From Parasedimentitalea maritima (lineage in GTDB: Bacteria; Pseudomonadota; Alphaproteobacteria; Rhodobacterales; Rhodobacteraceae), in NCBI RefSeq assembly GCF_005771405.1, contig NZ_VAUA01000001.1, positions 372,001 to 436,000 on the forward strand: a stretch of 64,000 nt of DNA, read 5' to 3'. This document shows positions 16,834 to 25,214 of the stretch, in pieces. Below the pieces are notes generated by a model. The model searched no databases, was not told where the DNA came from, and was given only the letters and a program-made list of their open reading frames with translations. The position numbers were made by a program, and so were the translations under genes. How positions within the stretch are numbered: the stretch's first letter is position 1; every line of letters begins with the position of its first letter.

Positions 16834-18410
16834 GCGCGCTTTTGCAAGTGAACGACCTGCGTGTTTCATTCCGCCAGGACGGTAAGTCATCGATGGCGGT
16901 TAAAGGTGTTTCCTTTACAGTTGATCGAGGTGAAACTGTTGCATTGGTTGGGGAAAGCGGTTCGGGTAAGTCTGTTACTGCTTTGTCGACGGTTTCGTTG
17001 CTGGGTGACAGCGCCTCAGTCGAGGGATCTGTTCTCTACGATGGTAAGGAAATGATTGGCGCTGATGACCAACGGTTGATGGACGTGCGTGGCAATGACA
17101 TCAGCTTTATCTTTCAGGAACCGATGACCTCGCTGAACCCGCTTCACACAATCGAAAAGCAGCTGGCCGAATCTATTGCGTTGCATCAGGGATTGGCGGG
17201 CGCGGCGGCGCGGGCGCTGATCCTCGAGCTGTTGGCAAAGGTTGGTATCCGGGACGCCGAGGATCGGCTTGGTGCTTATCCACATCAGTTATCCGGTGGA
17301 CAGCGGCAGCGTGTGATGATTGCGTTGGCGTTGGCCAACAAGCCCGACGTTCTGATTGCCGACGAACCAACTACAGCGCTGGATGTGACGATCCAAGCCC
17401 AGATTCTGGACCTGCTGGGCGACTTGAAAGCCAGTGAAGGCATGGGGCTGTTGTTCATTACCCATGATTTGAACATCGTGCGCCGCATCGCCGATAAGGT
17501 CTGCGTGATGAAGGATGGCGAGATCGTGGAGACGGGGCCAACGGCCGAGATCTTTGGGAACCCACAACACCCCTATACTCAAATGTTGCTGGCGGCCGAG
17601 CCCGCTGGTCATCCTGAGCCTGTGCCGGAAAATGCGCAAGAGTTGATCCGGACCAAGGAGTTGAAGGTGTGGTTCCCCATTCAACGTGGATTCTTGAAAC
17701 GCACAGTTGGCCATATCAAGGCGGTTAATCCTTCATCGATCTCCGTCCGTGCAGGCGAAACATTGGGCATTGTCGGCGAAAGTGGCTCGGGCAAGACAAC
17801 AATGGCACTGGCCATCATGCGGTTGATTGCCTCAGAAGGCGGTGTGAATTTCCATGGTAACGATCTGCGCAAATTCTCGACCAAAGATTTGCGGCAGCTT
17901 CGCAAGGACATGCAGATCGTATTTCAGGATCCGTTTGGATCGTTGTCGCCACGGATGACCTGCGCCCAGATTATTGCCGAGGGGGTGGGGATACATAAGA
18001 TCGAGCCAGACCGTGATCCACGTGATTTGGTTGCAGATATCATGACAGAGGTGGGTTTGGATCCGATAGCGATGGATCGATACCCACATGAGTTTTCAGG
18101 TGGTCAGCGTCAACGCATAGCCATTGCCCGCGCGATGGTGCTGCGGCCCAAGCTGGTGGTTCTGGACGAGCCGACGTCTGCGCTGGATATGACTGTGCAA
18201 GTACAGATCGTGGAATTGCTGCGTGATTTGCAACGGCGCCACGGGCTGGCCTATCTGTTTATCTCGCATGATTTGAACGTTGTGCGGGCGATGTCGCACA
18301 AAGTGATGGTGATGAAGCAAGGCGACGTGGTGGAGACTGGCATGGCCGAGGACGTCTTTGCCAACCCGCAGCATGAGTACACGCGTACATTGCTGACTGC
18401 GGCAAGGTGA
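16830..18410 (+). CDS. yejF: ABC transporter ATP-binding protein with two ATPase domains, YejF type
   Basis: 526 residues made of two fused ABC ATPase domains. The first has Walker A GESGSGKSVT, signature LSGGQRQRV and Walker B VLIADEPTTALD. The second has GESGSGKTTMA, FSGGQRQRIAI and LVVLDEPTSALD. Oligopeptide-transporter C-terminal extensions follow each. It energises uptake by the YejABE components encoded upstream. A stable GC-rich hairpin follows the gene. Confidence 0.95.
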   Translation: MSALLQVNDLRVSFRQDGKSSMAVKGVSFTVDRGETVALVGESGSGKSVTALSTVSLLGDSASVEGSVLYDGKEMIGADDQRLMDVRGNDISFIFQEPMTSLNPLHTIEKQLAESIALHQGLAGAAARALILELLAKVGIRDAEDRLGAYPHQLSGGQRQRVMIALALANKPDVLIADEPTTALDVTIQAQILDLLGDLKASEGMGLLFITHDLNIVRRIADKVCVMKDGEIVETGPTAEIFGNPQHPYTQMLLAAEPAGHPEPVPENAQELIRTKELKVWFPIQRGFLKRTVGHIKAVNPSSISVRAGETLGIVGESGSGKTTMALAIMRLIASEGGVNFHGNDLRKFSTKDLRQLRKDMQIVFQDPFGSLSPRMTCAQIIAEGVGIHKIEPDRDPRDLVADIMTEVGLDPIAMDRYPHEFSGGQRQRIAIARAMVLRPKLVVLDEPTSALDMTVQVQIVELLRDLQRRHGLAYLFISHDLNVVRAMSHKVMVMKQGDVVETGMAEDVFANPQHEYTRTLLTAAR

Positions 18411-18418
18411 CTGTATCT

Positions 18419-18441
18419 GCCCGGCCGAATGTTGGCCGGGC
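18419..18441. terminator. Bidirectional terminator between yejF and hemN
   Basis: Perfect 8-bp stem GCCCGGCC / GGCCGGGC with a 7-base loop, placed 8 bases after the yejF stop and 27 bases from the hemN stop on the other strand. The T content downstream is weak on the plus strand. Confidence 0.6.
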
Positions 18442-18467
18442 TTAGTTGCGTCAATAGTTTGAAATCA

Positions 18468-19823
18468 TCAGATCGCCGAAGAGTGTCCAGTCTTGCTGAG
18501 ATCGTAAGCATCAAAGCTACGGGCAATCATTCGCGTGAGCGGCCTGGCTTTTTCAGGGATGTATAGTCCCTGAGATGAGATTTGCAGCATGTCGGGGAAG
18601 CGATTGGAGGCGTCTGTGTATAGCTGTTGCAACGCAGACGGCGTGATGTCGAACTCAGCCAGAATCTCTGCTGAGTTGATCCGGAAATCACACATCAAGA
18701 CTTCAATCAGCCGCGCGCGCAGACGGTCTTCGCCTCGGAACGTATGGCCGCGACCCGTCGAGAATGTGCCCGCACGAATTGCCTTGGTATGGGCCGACGT
18801 GGCAGATGCGTTTTGCGCGTAGCCCTGCGGAAACCGAGAAATAGACGAGGCACCCAACCCGATCAGAACTTCTGACTGATCATCAGTGTAGCCCTGAAAA
18901 TTGCGTTTGAGTTGGCCGGTTTGCTGAGCAACGGTCAGGCCATCTGTCTGAGTGGCAAAATGGTCGATGCCAATTTCAGCATAGTTATCCCAAAGAAACA
19001 GTTTGCGGGCGGTATCATAGAGGTCCAGCCGTTCCTGCGGTGTGGGCAGGGCCTCGGAGGGGATCATCTGCTGGCGTTTGGCCATCCACGGAACATGCGC
19101 ATAGCCATATAGCGCCACCCGGTCTGGGTTGAGTGACAGCAGCTTTTGTACACTTTCTGTCATCCGTTGTTGTGACTGGTGCGGCAAGCCGTAAAGAATA
19201 TCAGCGTTCAGGCTGGTGATGCCCCGGGCTCGGATCATCTCAACCGCGTCGCGGGTGATGTCATAGCTTTGGATCCGGCCAATGGTCTTTTGGATCTCGT
19301 CGTCAAAATCCTGAACCCCAATTGACGCACGATTCATGCCTGCGGCGGCCAGCGCATCAAGACGGGCCTCGTCGATCTCGTTGGGATCGATCTCAACTGA
19401 AAACTCAGCATCCGGGGCAAACGGAGCGATCTCGGCAATGGACCCGGCCAGTTGCGTCATCATATCTGGCGCCAGCAGGGTCGGGGTACCACCACCCCAG
19501 TGCAGACGGGAAAGCTTTACGCCTTCGGGAAGGATATGCCCCAACATTTTGATCTCGGCTTTCAGCACCTCTAGATAGGCGCGCACCGGAGAATCACTTT
19601 GGGTGCCTTGTGTGCGGCAGGCGCAGAACCAGCAAAGTCTGCGGCAGAACGGCACATGTATGTACAACGAGATTGAGCTATTGGGCTTAATCGTTGAAAT
19701 CCAATCGGAAAATCGATCCGGCCCGACATCGTTGCTGAAATGAGGTGAGGTTGGGTAGCTGGTGTACCGCGGCACTTTGGCATCGAATAAACCGAGCTTG
19801 GCCAATTGTGATTTCTGTGTCAT
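18468..19823 (-). CDS. hemN: Oxygen-independent coproporphyrinogen III oxidase
   Basis: 451 residues, radical SAM. It decarboxylates coproporphyrinogen III to protoporphyrinogen IX without oxygen. The iron-sulfur motif is CX3CX2C in CRRLCWFCACRTQ, preceded by YIHVPF and followed by GGGTPTLL. The N-terminus (LFDAKVPRYTSYPTSPHFS) and the full length match true HemN proteins rather than the shorter HemW-like ones. It is divergent from fnrL, and an FNR box lies between them, so it should be induced at low oxygen. The aerobic counterpart hemF is at 43.2 kb. Confidence 0.96.
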   Translation of the reverse strand: MTQKSQLAKLGLFDAKVPRYTSYPTSPHFSNDVGPDRFSDWISTIKPNSSISLYIHVPFCRRLCWFCACRTQGTQSDSPVRAYLEVLKAEIKMLGHILPEGVKLSRLHWGGGTPTLLAPDMMTQLAGSIAEIAPFAPDAEFSVEIDPNEIDEARLDALAAAGMNRASIGVQDFDDEIQKTIGRIQSYDITRDAVEMIRARGITSLNADILYGLPHQSQQRMTESVQKLLSLNPDRVALYGYAHVPWMAKRQQMIPSEALPTPQERLDLYDTARKLFLWDNYAEIGIDHFATQTDGLTVAQQTGQLKRNFQGYTDDQSEVLIGLGASSISRFPQGYAQNASATSAHTKAIRAGTFSTGRGHTFRGEDRLRARLIEVLMCDFRINSAEILAEFDITPSALQQLYTDASNRFPDMLQISSQGLYIPEKARPLTRMIARSFDAYDLSKTGHSSAI

Positions 19824-19829
19824 TTGGAT

Positions 19830-19835
19830 AATCTA
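19830..19835 (-). promoter_or_regulatory. Candidate -10 element of hemN giving a leaderless transcript
   Basis: On the minus strand TAGATT lies 7 bases before the hemN ATG at 19823. With the FNR box centred at 19865.5, a class II promoter would start at about 19824, and this hexamer would then occupy almost exactly the -10 position. Transcription would begin at or next to the start codon. No Shine-Dalgarno sequence is visible, which fits. Confidence 0.5.
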
Positions 19836-19858
19836 CTTCAAGTCCGACAGGACTAACT

Positions 19859-19872
19859 TTGACCCAGATCAA
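19859..19872. promoter_or_regulatory. FNR box between hemN and fnrL
   Basis: TTGAC-CCAG-ATCAA, nine of ten positions of the TTGAT-N4-ATCAA consensus. The box is centred 42.5 bases upstream of the hemN start codon on one side and ends nine bases before the fnrL ATG on the other. It can therefore activate hemN and, by overlapping the fnrL translation start region, repress or tune fnrL itself. Confidence 0.85.
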
Positions 19873-19881
19873 TTGGGACCG

Positions 19882-20619
19882 ATGATGAATACCCCAAACT
19901 TTACAGCAGGCAAATGCAGTGATTGCCCAATCCGTCACCGCGCTGTCTGCGCACGCTGCAACGCTGATGAGCTCGTCGAGCTGGACGCGATCAAATATTA
20001 CCGCACCTATGAGGCGGGCCAGACCGTAATCTGGTCCGGCGATAAAATGGGCTTTGTCGGATCCGTGGTGTCGGGGGTTGCAACCCTGACCCAAACCATG
20101 GAGGACGGCCGGACCCAGATGGTGGGGCTCCTGCTGCCCAGCGATTTTGTTGGTCGGCCAGGACGTGACGGGGCTGCCTATAATGTTGTGGCCACAACTG
20201 ATGTGGTCATGTGCTGTTTCCGCAAAAAGCCGTTCGAAGAGTTGATGAGCAAGACACCGCACATTGCACACCGGTTGTTGGAAATGACGCTGGATGAGCT
20301 GGACGCCGCCCGCGAATGGATGTTGGTGTTGGGGCGCAAGACAGCGCGCGAAAAAATCGCCAGCCTTTTGTCCATTATTGCCCGCCGCAATACGACGCCT
20401 GACAATGATAGCGTGTCTACGGTTTTTGACCTGCCTCTCACCCGCGAGGCGATGGCCGACTATTTGGGTCTGACCCTTGAGACCGTCAGCCGCCAGGTGT
20501 CGGCGCTAAAACGGGATGGCGTCATTCAGTTGCAAGGCAAGCGTCATGTTACAGTGCCAGATATGACGCGGCTGATGGAAGAAGCTGGGGATGACACTGA
20601 TGGCGGGTTCCTGATCTAG
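19882..20619 (+). CDS. fnrL: Oxygen-sensing transcriptional regulator FnrL (Crp/FNR family)
   Basis: 245 residues. The N-terminal cysteine cluster C12, C15, C23 and C26 plus the CC pair in DVVMCCFRK are suited to bind an oxygen-labile 4Fe-4S cluster. A cyclic-nucleotide-binding-like beta barrel, a long dimer helix (LDELDAAREWMLVLGRKTAREK) and a helix-turn-helix follow. The recognition helix LETVSRQVSALKRDG has the E-SR pattern that reads TTGAT. Sites matching this motif precede hemN, usp/ccoN, the DUF2270 gene and ccoG in this window. The start is ATG 19882 (a second ATG follows directly). Confidence 0.95.
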   Translation: MMNTPNFTAGKCSDCPIRHRAVCARCNADELVELDAIKYYRTYEAGQTVIWSGDKMGFVGSVVSGVATLTQTMEDGRTQMVGLLLPSDFVGRPGRDGAAYNVVATTDVVMCCFRKKPFEELMSKTPHIAHRLLEMTLDELDAAREWMLVLGRKTAREKIASLLSIIARRNTTPDNDSVSTVFDLPLTREAMADYLGLTLETVSRQVSALKRDGVIQLQGKRHVTVPDMTRLMEEAGDDTDGGFLI

Positions 20620-21503
20620 CGATCGGGGACACGGCCCGCCCCAGTTAGCCAGCGCGCCACTTGTCCGGCTGGGCTGCCGCGCCGATGGCGGCGGGGGCTC
20701 CATAGGCGCAAACTGAGTGGGAGCGAAACCACGGTTTCGAATGGCGCAACCAGCGCGCCACTGTTCAACTGGCGCTCAATGAGTGCTGTATGGCCAATCA
20801 ACACTCCCGCTCCATTCACCGTCTCTTCAACTGCCAATGCATACAGAGAAAATTCTGGTCCACGCGGGGTGATCGCGGCGTCGGGGCAGGCAGCGTTCAG
20901 CCAGTGGTCCCAATCCTTAGACCAGCTACTGTCAGACAGGCACGGGACATGTTGCAGGTCGGCGGGACTGCGCAACTGGTCGGCAAAGGAAGGAGCGCAG
21001 ACCGGCGTTATCCCGTCTTTGGCGACCTCTTCCCCCAGCGCGGCATCGTAGAACAGACACAGGTCATAGGGCGCACGTTTTAAATTGGGCGGCACTTCCA
21101 TTGCAGTGATAGAGATTTCGATGTCCGGCGCTGCTGCGCGCAGGGCAGGCAATCGTGGCGACAACCAGAATTGGGCGACGGCGGGCAGGGCAGCAATATG
21201 TACAACCTGCGGCGCGGCCTCGCTGTGCAACATTTGCATGGCCTGCCCCATCTGATCGAACGCTGCGGTGAAATCGGGCAGTACCCGCACCCCTAGCGCC
21301 GTCAGTGTGACACCCTTGGCGCTGCGCAGGAATAGCGGCGCGCGCAGGCTATCTTCCAGTGTTTTCACATGAGCGGACACGGCGCCGGGGCTAATGCCCA
21401 GCTCTTGTGCAGCGGCCGCAAAGCCGCCCAACCGGGCCGCTGTTTCAAAGGCGCGCAGCGCAGTCATGGGGAGTTGCTTAGGTCTGGGTGGAGAGACGGG
21501 CAT
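20616..21503 (-). CDS. LysR family transcriptional regulator (GcvA-like)
   Basis: About 295 residues from ATG 21503. The winged helix-turn-helix is LPMTALRAFETAARLGGFAAAAQELGISPGAVSAHVKTLED and the effector domain follows from about residue 95. The stop codon overlaps the end of convergent fnrL by four bases. It is divergent from an SHMT-like gene 114 bp away, with a LysR-type dyad between them, so that gene is the likely target. An in-frame start 13 codons upstream is possible but would run across the dyad. Confidence 0.88.
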   Translation of the reverse strand: MPVSPPRPKQLPMTALRAFETAARLGGFAAAAQELGISPGAVSAHVKTLEDSLRAPLFLRSAKGVTLTALGVRVLPDFTAAFDQMGQAMQMLHSEAAPQVVHIAALPAVAQFWLSPRLPALRAAAPDIEISITAMEVPPNLKRAPYDLCLFYDAALGEEVAKDGITPVCAPSFADQLRSPADLQHVPCLSDSSWSKDWDHWLNAACPDAAITPRGPEFSLYALAVEETVNGAGVLIGHTALIERQLNSGALVAPFETVVSLPLSLRLWSPRRHRRGSPAGQVARWLTGAGRVPDR

Positions 21504-21512
21504 GGGGTTAGC

Positions 21513-21527
21513 CTTAGTTTTTCTAAG
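21513..21527. promoter_or_regulatory. LysR-type dyad upstream of the SHMT-like gene
   Basis: CTTAG-TTTTT-CTAAG, a 15-base dyad that satisfies the T-N11-A rule (T21514, A21526). A related, less symmetric copy, CTAGTTTTTCG, begins at about 21529. It lies 10 bases upstream of the divergent regulator start and about 90 bases upstream of the enzyme gene. Confidence 0.55.
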
Positions 21528-21617
21528 CCTAGTTTTTCGCAAAACTGATTTGCTGACAAGGGGGCGTGGGGTGTTGAGTGGGGTTAGATAAACCTATGTG
21601 CCAAATTGGAGGCTACT

Positions 21618-22940
21618 ATGACACATCTTGCCCCACGTGACTGGGTGCCCGCCCAGTGTGAATCCCGAGTACAAGAATTGGCGATGCGCACTGCGGCCGC
21701 TTCTTCGGATCAGACTGCAGCAAAGGTCAGCGCGCTGATCGCCCGCAACACTCAAATCCACGACCGTGAGTGTTTCAATCTGAACCCGGCCACCAATGTG
21801 ATGAATCCAGCAGCCGAAGCGGTACTGGCACAGGGGCTCGGCAGCCGCCCGTCGCTCGGCTATCCCGGTGATAAGTACGAGATGGGGTTGGAGGCGATTG
21901 AAGAAATCGAAGTGATCGCAGCGGAATTGGCTGCGCAGGTGTTCAACGCGCGCTATGCCGAAATCCGGGTGGGATCTGGCGCATTGGCGAACCTTTATGG
22001 CTTTATGGCGATGACCCAACCCGGTGACAGCATCATCGCGCCACCAGCTGCAATTGGCGGGCATGTGACTCACCACGGCGATGGCTGTGCGGGTTTGTAC
22101 GGGGTGCAGAGCCATCCGGCTCCGGTGAATGCGGACGGCTATACCGTTGATCTTAATGCATTTCGTGATCTGGCACTGCGGGTGCGCCCCAAGTTGATCA
22201 CCATTGGCGGCAGCCTGAACTTGTTCCCACATCCGGTCGCTGAGGTGCGGCAAATCGCCGACGAGGTGGGCGCTAAGGTGCTATTTGACGCCGCGCATCA
22301 ATGCGGCATCATCGCTGGTGGTGCTTGGGTCAATCCTCTGGACCAAGGCGCCCATATGATGACCATGAGCACCTACAAAAGCCTGGGCGGCCCTGCGGGC
22401 GGGTTGATTGTGAGCAATGACGTCGAGATTGCCCGGAAACTGGACGCCATTGCATTTCCGGGCATGACGGCAAACTTTGATGCGGCGAAATCAGCGGCAC
22501 TGGCATTGACTATGCTGGATTGGATCGAGCACGGAGAGGGATACGCTCAGGCGATGATAAATCTGTCGCAAGCCCTGGCCCAAGAGATGGCAGCGTTGGA
22601 CCTACCACTCTTTGCGGCAGCTCACGGGGGAACGCAGTCACACCAGTTTGCATTAGAGGCTGCGCCATTTGGTGGCGGACAGACGGCTTCGAAGAAGCTG
22701 CGCAAGGCCGGGTTCTTGGCCTGTGGTATTGGCCTGCCAATCACCGAGGTGGCTGGCGATATGAACGGGCTGAGGATTGGTACGCCGGAATTGGTGCGTC
22801 GTGGCGTAACACCGGAACATGCTGCAACACTGGCGTCTTTGGTGGCCCAAGCACTGCGGTCGTCTGAACCGGAAACACTGGCCAATGAGGTTGCAGCGTT
22901 TAGGGCAGAGTTTCAGGGCATGCATTTTGTAAGGTCATAA
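21618..22940 (+). CDS. Serine hydroxymethyltransferase-like PLP enzyme
   Basis: 440 residues, fold type I PLP enzyme resembling glycine/serine hydroxymethyltransferase. The conserved stretches are NLNPATNVMNP, GSRPSLGYPGDKYEMG, the cofactor Asp and His in LFDAAHQCGI, and the Schiff-base lysine in STYKSLGGPAGG, where GlyA normally has a THKTLRGPRGG-type sequence. The replacement of several GlyA residues suggests a divergent substrate. The start at 21618 has GGAGG five bases upstream; the TTG at 21606 is not needed. It is likely regulated by the adjacent divergent LysR gene. Folate or amino acid role is inferred only. Confidence 0.8.
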   Translation: MTHLAPRDWVPAQCESRVQELAMRTAAASSDQTAAKVSALIARNTQIHDRECFNLNPATNVMNPAAEAVLAQGLGSRPSLGYPGDKYEMGLEAIEEIEVIAAELAAQVFNARYAEIRVGSGALANLYGFMAMTQPGDSIIAPPAAIGGHVTHHGDGCAGLYGVQSHPAPVNADGYTVDLNAFRDLALRVRPKLITIGGSLNLFPHPVAEVRQIADEVGAKVLFDAAHQCGIIAGGAWVNPLDQGAHMMTMSTYKSLGGPAGGLIVSNDVEIARKLDAIAFPGMTANFDAAKSAALALTMLDWIEHGEGYAQAMINLSQALAQEMAALDLPLFAAAHGGTQSHQFALEAAPFGGGQTASKKLRKAGFLACGIGLPITEVAGDMNGLRIGTPELVRRGVTPEHAATLASLVAQALRSSEPETLANEVAAFRAEFQGMHFVRS

Positions 22941-22946
22941 CAAAAA

Positions 22947-22984
22947 GTGGGGGCTGCAGTTTAAATCACTTGCGCGGCCCCCAC
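22947..22984. terminator. Possible terminator between convergent genes
   Basis: GTGGGGGC pairs perfectly with GCCCCCAC across a 22-base loop just after the SHMT-like gene and before the P460 gene end. No T-run follows on the plus strand; AAAAAG precedes it, giving a short T-run for the minus-strand transcript. Confidence 0.45.
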
Positions 22985-22993
22985 GGTTCGGTT

Positions 22994-23548
22994 TCACCGG
23001 GTCTCTGATAAGACCGGATAAGCCTGCGTATAAATCCAGTCGCTGTCCTGTGCTGGAACATGGCAACCCAGGCAGCTTTCCTGATAGTCTGGCGCAATAC
23101 TAGTCAGGGTATCGCCCGCTTGAAATTGGCCCCAGCCCCAGCCGTCTCCCCAAGCTGGATTACCGGTAAAACGGCCTTGAGTATCTTTGACCATCACAAA
23201 CCACCCCTCCAGTTCAGAGGCATGTGCGGCGGTGCCGGTGGTATAGGATCCCGTCGCTGCCGAACGGAGTTCTTTCACGATGACGGCCCCATCGGGGAAG
23301 GACCCGGTTTCAAGATAGGCCTCGATCACGCCGGGCTGCGTATAGACGGTGTGAAATCCACCAGCCTCCTCCCCATCAAGAATGGTCCAGCTTCCTAAGA
23401 CTGGCCATGTCCTGAGGAATTCGACCTGCGGCAGGTGAATGTCACCACTTGCTGAAACCGCGCCAGCGGGATCAACGTCAAAATCCTGACTGCTAGCAGC
23501 CCCGGCCGATAGGCTAATGAGGGCGAACAGAGGTCCAAACCAGTTCAT
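22994..23548 (-). CDS. Cytochrome P460 family protein (second of a tandem pair)
   Basis: 184 residues with a signal peptide (MNWFGPLFALISLSAGAASS), so periplasmic. It has the P460/c'-beta layout: a mainly beta N-terminal part with FLRTWPVLGSWTI and GGFHTVYTQPG, and a C-terminal c-type haem site CLGCH in ESCLGCHVPAQDSDWIYTQ. Such proteins oxidise hydroxylamine or bind NO. The start codon overlaps the stop of the preceding paralogue by four bases (ATGA), so both are made from one mRNA. A crosslinking lysine cannot be assigned with confidence from sequence alone. Confidence 0.83.
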   Translation of the reverse strand: MNWFGPLFALISLSAGAASSQDFDVDPAGAVSASGDIHLPQVEFLRTWPVLGSWTILDGEEAGGFHTVYTQPGVIEAYLETGSFPDGAVIVKELRSAATGSYTTGTAAHASELEGWFVMVKDTQGRFTGNPAWGDGWGWGQFQAGDTLTSIAPDYQESCLGCHVPAQDSDWIYTQAYPVLSETR

Positions 23549-24153
23549 TGGGTTGGCTTTGCTGCACGCAGCACCGGATAGAATTGAGTAAAGACAAAAT
23601 CATCCGCCGCGTTTGCTTCATGGCAGGAATTACAGCTATCGGTTTCAAAGGCCTTGGCCGTAGCGGCATAGGGTTGGCCGCTGTGGCCGAAAGAGAAGTA
23701 GGCCCAGTTGCCCGGCTCGTCGGTGTAGCGGGTGCTGTCTTTGACCGTCAATTCCATGCCCACAAAGTCACCCTGAAAATAGCCAACGCCTGATACCTGA
23801 GCGTTGGCCCCGGTCTCCGGATCAGTGCCTTCATCGGTCTGGATCATCACCAGTTCCTTGGCAATTTGGCTGCCGTCAGCCCATGTGCCGGTGGCTGACC
23901 AGTGATCAAAGGCGCTGGGTTCGACATAGACGTTGTGAAACTCGGGGAACGGCGCTTCGCCACCATTCAGCGCATTGGGTGTCAGCGGAGTACCCACATA
24001 GACCCAGCGCCGGATATCCTGCGGCAGCTCCACGGCACCTTCAGCGGTAAAGCTGGCGCGATTGATCAGATCATCCTGAGCGATCAGGGTGCCAGCAGAG
24101 ACAGTTGCAAGGGCAAGGGCGCAAACGAGCACGCGGTGTGTATTGAAGAACAT
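23545..24153 (-). CDS. Cytochrome P460 family protein (first of a tandem pair)
   Basis: 202 residues with an export signal (VLVCALALATVSAGTLIA). The body has RRWVYVGTPLTPNALNGG and FPEFHNVYVEPSAFDHW, typical of cytochrome P460, then a c-type haem site CNSCH in DSCNSCHEANAADDFVFTQFYPV. It is translationally coupled to the downstream paralogue, with which it shares only the overall pattern, so the two are probably not recent duplicates. A divergent LysR regulator and an intergenic dyad suggest inducible expression, perhaps by reactive nitrogen compounds or an organic substrate. Confidence 0.85.
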   Translation of the reverse strand: MFFNTHRVLVCALALATVSAGTLIAQDDLINRASFTAEGAVELPQDIRRWVYVGTPLTPNALNGGEAPFPEFHNVYVEPSAFDHWSATGTWADGSQIAKELVMIQTDEGTDPETGANAQVSGVGYFQGDFVGMELTVKDSTRYTDEPGNWAYFSFGHSGQPYAATAKAFETDSCNSCHEANAADDFVFTQFYPVLRAAKPTQ

Positions 24154-24212
24154 GGCGATTTCCTTGGCTAATTCATGTTCGTATAAAATAGGGAGGGCGG
24201 TGGTGAGTTTGA

Positions 24213-24229
24213 GTTATGGTTTCCATAAC
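24213..24229. promoter_or_regulatory. LysR-type operator between the P460 pair and its regulator
   Basis: Perfect dyad GTTATGG-TTT-CCATAAC, fulfilling T-N11-A (T24215, A24227). It is centred 68 bases before the P460 operon start codon and 55 bases before the LysR start codon, the usual place for an LTTR recognition site. Confidence 0.7.
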
Positions 24230-24275
24230 CAAATGATCTGTGAATCTATGGTGCAACTGGGGGAGGGAGATCCAC

Positions 24276-25151
24276 ATGGACACACGCCGTATTCGTCACT
24301 TTCTGGTGTTGGCTGAGACCTTGAACTTTTCGGAGGCGGCGCGGCGGAGTGGGGTGTCACAGCCAGCGTTGAGCAAATCCATCGCCAACTTAGAAGCGGA
24401 ATTGGGTGGCAGCTTGATCCGGCGGGAAGGGCGTTTGACCCATCTTACGCATTTGGGTCAGGCCATGGCGTTGCATCTGCGTGAAGTTGAGCGCGCGACT
24501 TCTGCTGCCAAGGCGGAGGCAAACCGATTGAGCAAGGGGGCGGTGCAGCCACTGGAAATTGCAGTGATGTGCACCGTCGGACCGAGCCGGTTATCGCCTT
24601 TTGTCCTGAAGTTTCTAACCGACCATCCTGACGTCGAGCTTTCGTTGCATGATGTGACCACAGCCAGAATTGGGGCGGATCTTTTGGGGGGGCGGGTTGA
24701 CCTGGCTGTTCTCGGGGCGCCGGTGACAGACTCTGATCGGCTGCGCCATATCGAGTTGTACACAGAAGACATGGTGATGGCATGTGCAGTGGATCACCCC
24801 TATGCCTCACGGCCCTCGGTGAAACTGGAGGACCTGTCTCGCCAACCCTATTTGGATCGGTTGCATTGCGAGTTCAGAGATACGTTTTTGGCCACTGCAG
24901 TCCGTGAAAATGTTCCGATGAGGGTTACTGTGCGCAGCGAACGCGAGGATTGGATACAGTCCCTGGTGCAGGGCGGGCAGGGGGTGACGATCTTGCCGAG
25001 GCATTCAGTGGTGTTAGACGGGATCGCCACAGTGCCGTTGAATCGCCGCGATATGAAACGCAGCGTTATGCTCTCGGTTGCCACGGGCCGTCAAGATGCT
25101 GAAGCTGTGCGCGATTTTGTGGACGGAGCCCGACGGCATGACTGGCAGTAG
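24276..25151 (+). CDS. LysR family transcriptional regulator next to the P460 genes
   Basis: 291 residues from ATG 24276, chosen because GGGAGGGAGA lies just upstream. The N-terminal helix-turn-helix is RRIRHFLVLAETLNFSEAARRSGVSQPALSKSIANLE. The effector-binding domain runs from about residue 90 (LEIAVMCTVGPSRLSPFV). It diverges from the cytochrome P460 pair with a perfect LysR-type dyad between, so it probably controls them. It ends before a REP hairpin. Confidence 0.9.
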   Translation: MDTRRIRHFLVLAETLNFSEAARRSGVSQPALSKSIANLEAELGGSLIRREGRLTHLTHLGQAMALHLREVERATSAAKAEANRLSKGAVQPLEIAVMCTVGPSRLSPFVLKFLTDHPDVELSLHDVTTARIGADLLGGRVDLAVLGAPVTDSDRLRHIELYTEDMVMACAVDHPYASRPSVKLEDLSRQPYLDRLHCEFRDTFLATAVRENVPMRVTVRSEREDWIQSLVQGGQGVTILPRHSVVLDGIATVPLNRRDMKRSVMLSVATGRQDAEAVRDFVDGARRHDWQ

Positions 25152-25182
25152 GCTCTGACCGGTTTGGAAATTTTTAAGTAAG

Positions 25183-25206
25183 GGTGCGTGCAAGCACACA
25201 CCCTAC
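25183..25206 (-). repeat. REP hairpin, single copy
   Basis: On the minus strand GTAG is followed by the stem GGTGTGTGC-TT-GCACGCACC. This 24-base copy is identical to the one at 37367-37390. It lies between the convergent ends of the LysR gene and the universal stress gene. Confidence 0.85.
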
Positions 25207-25214
25207 GCCAAATA

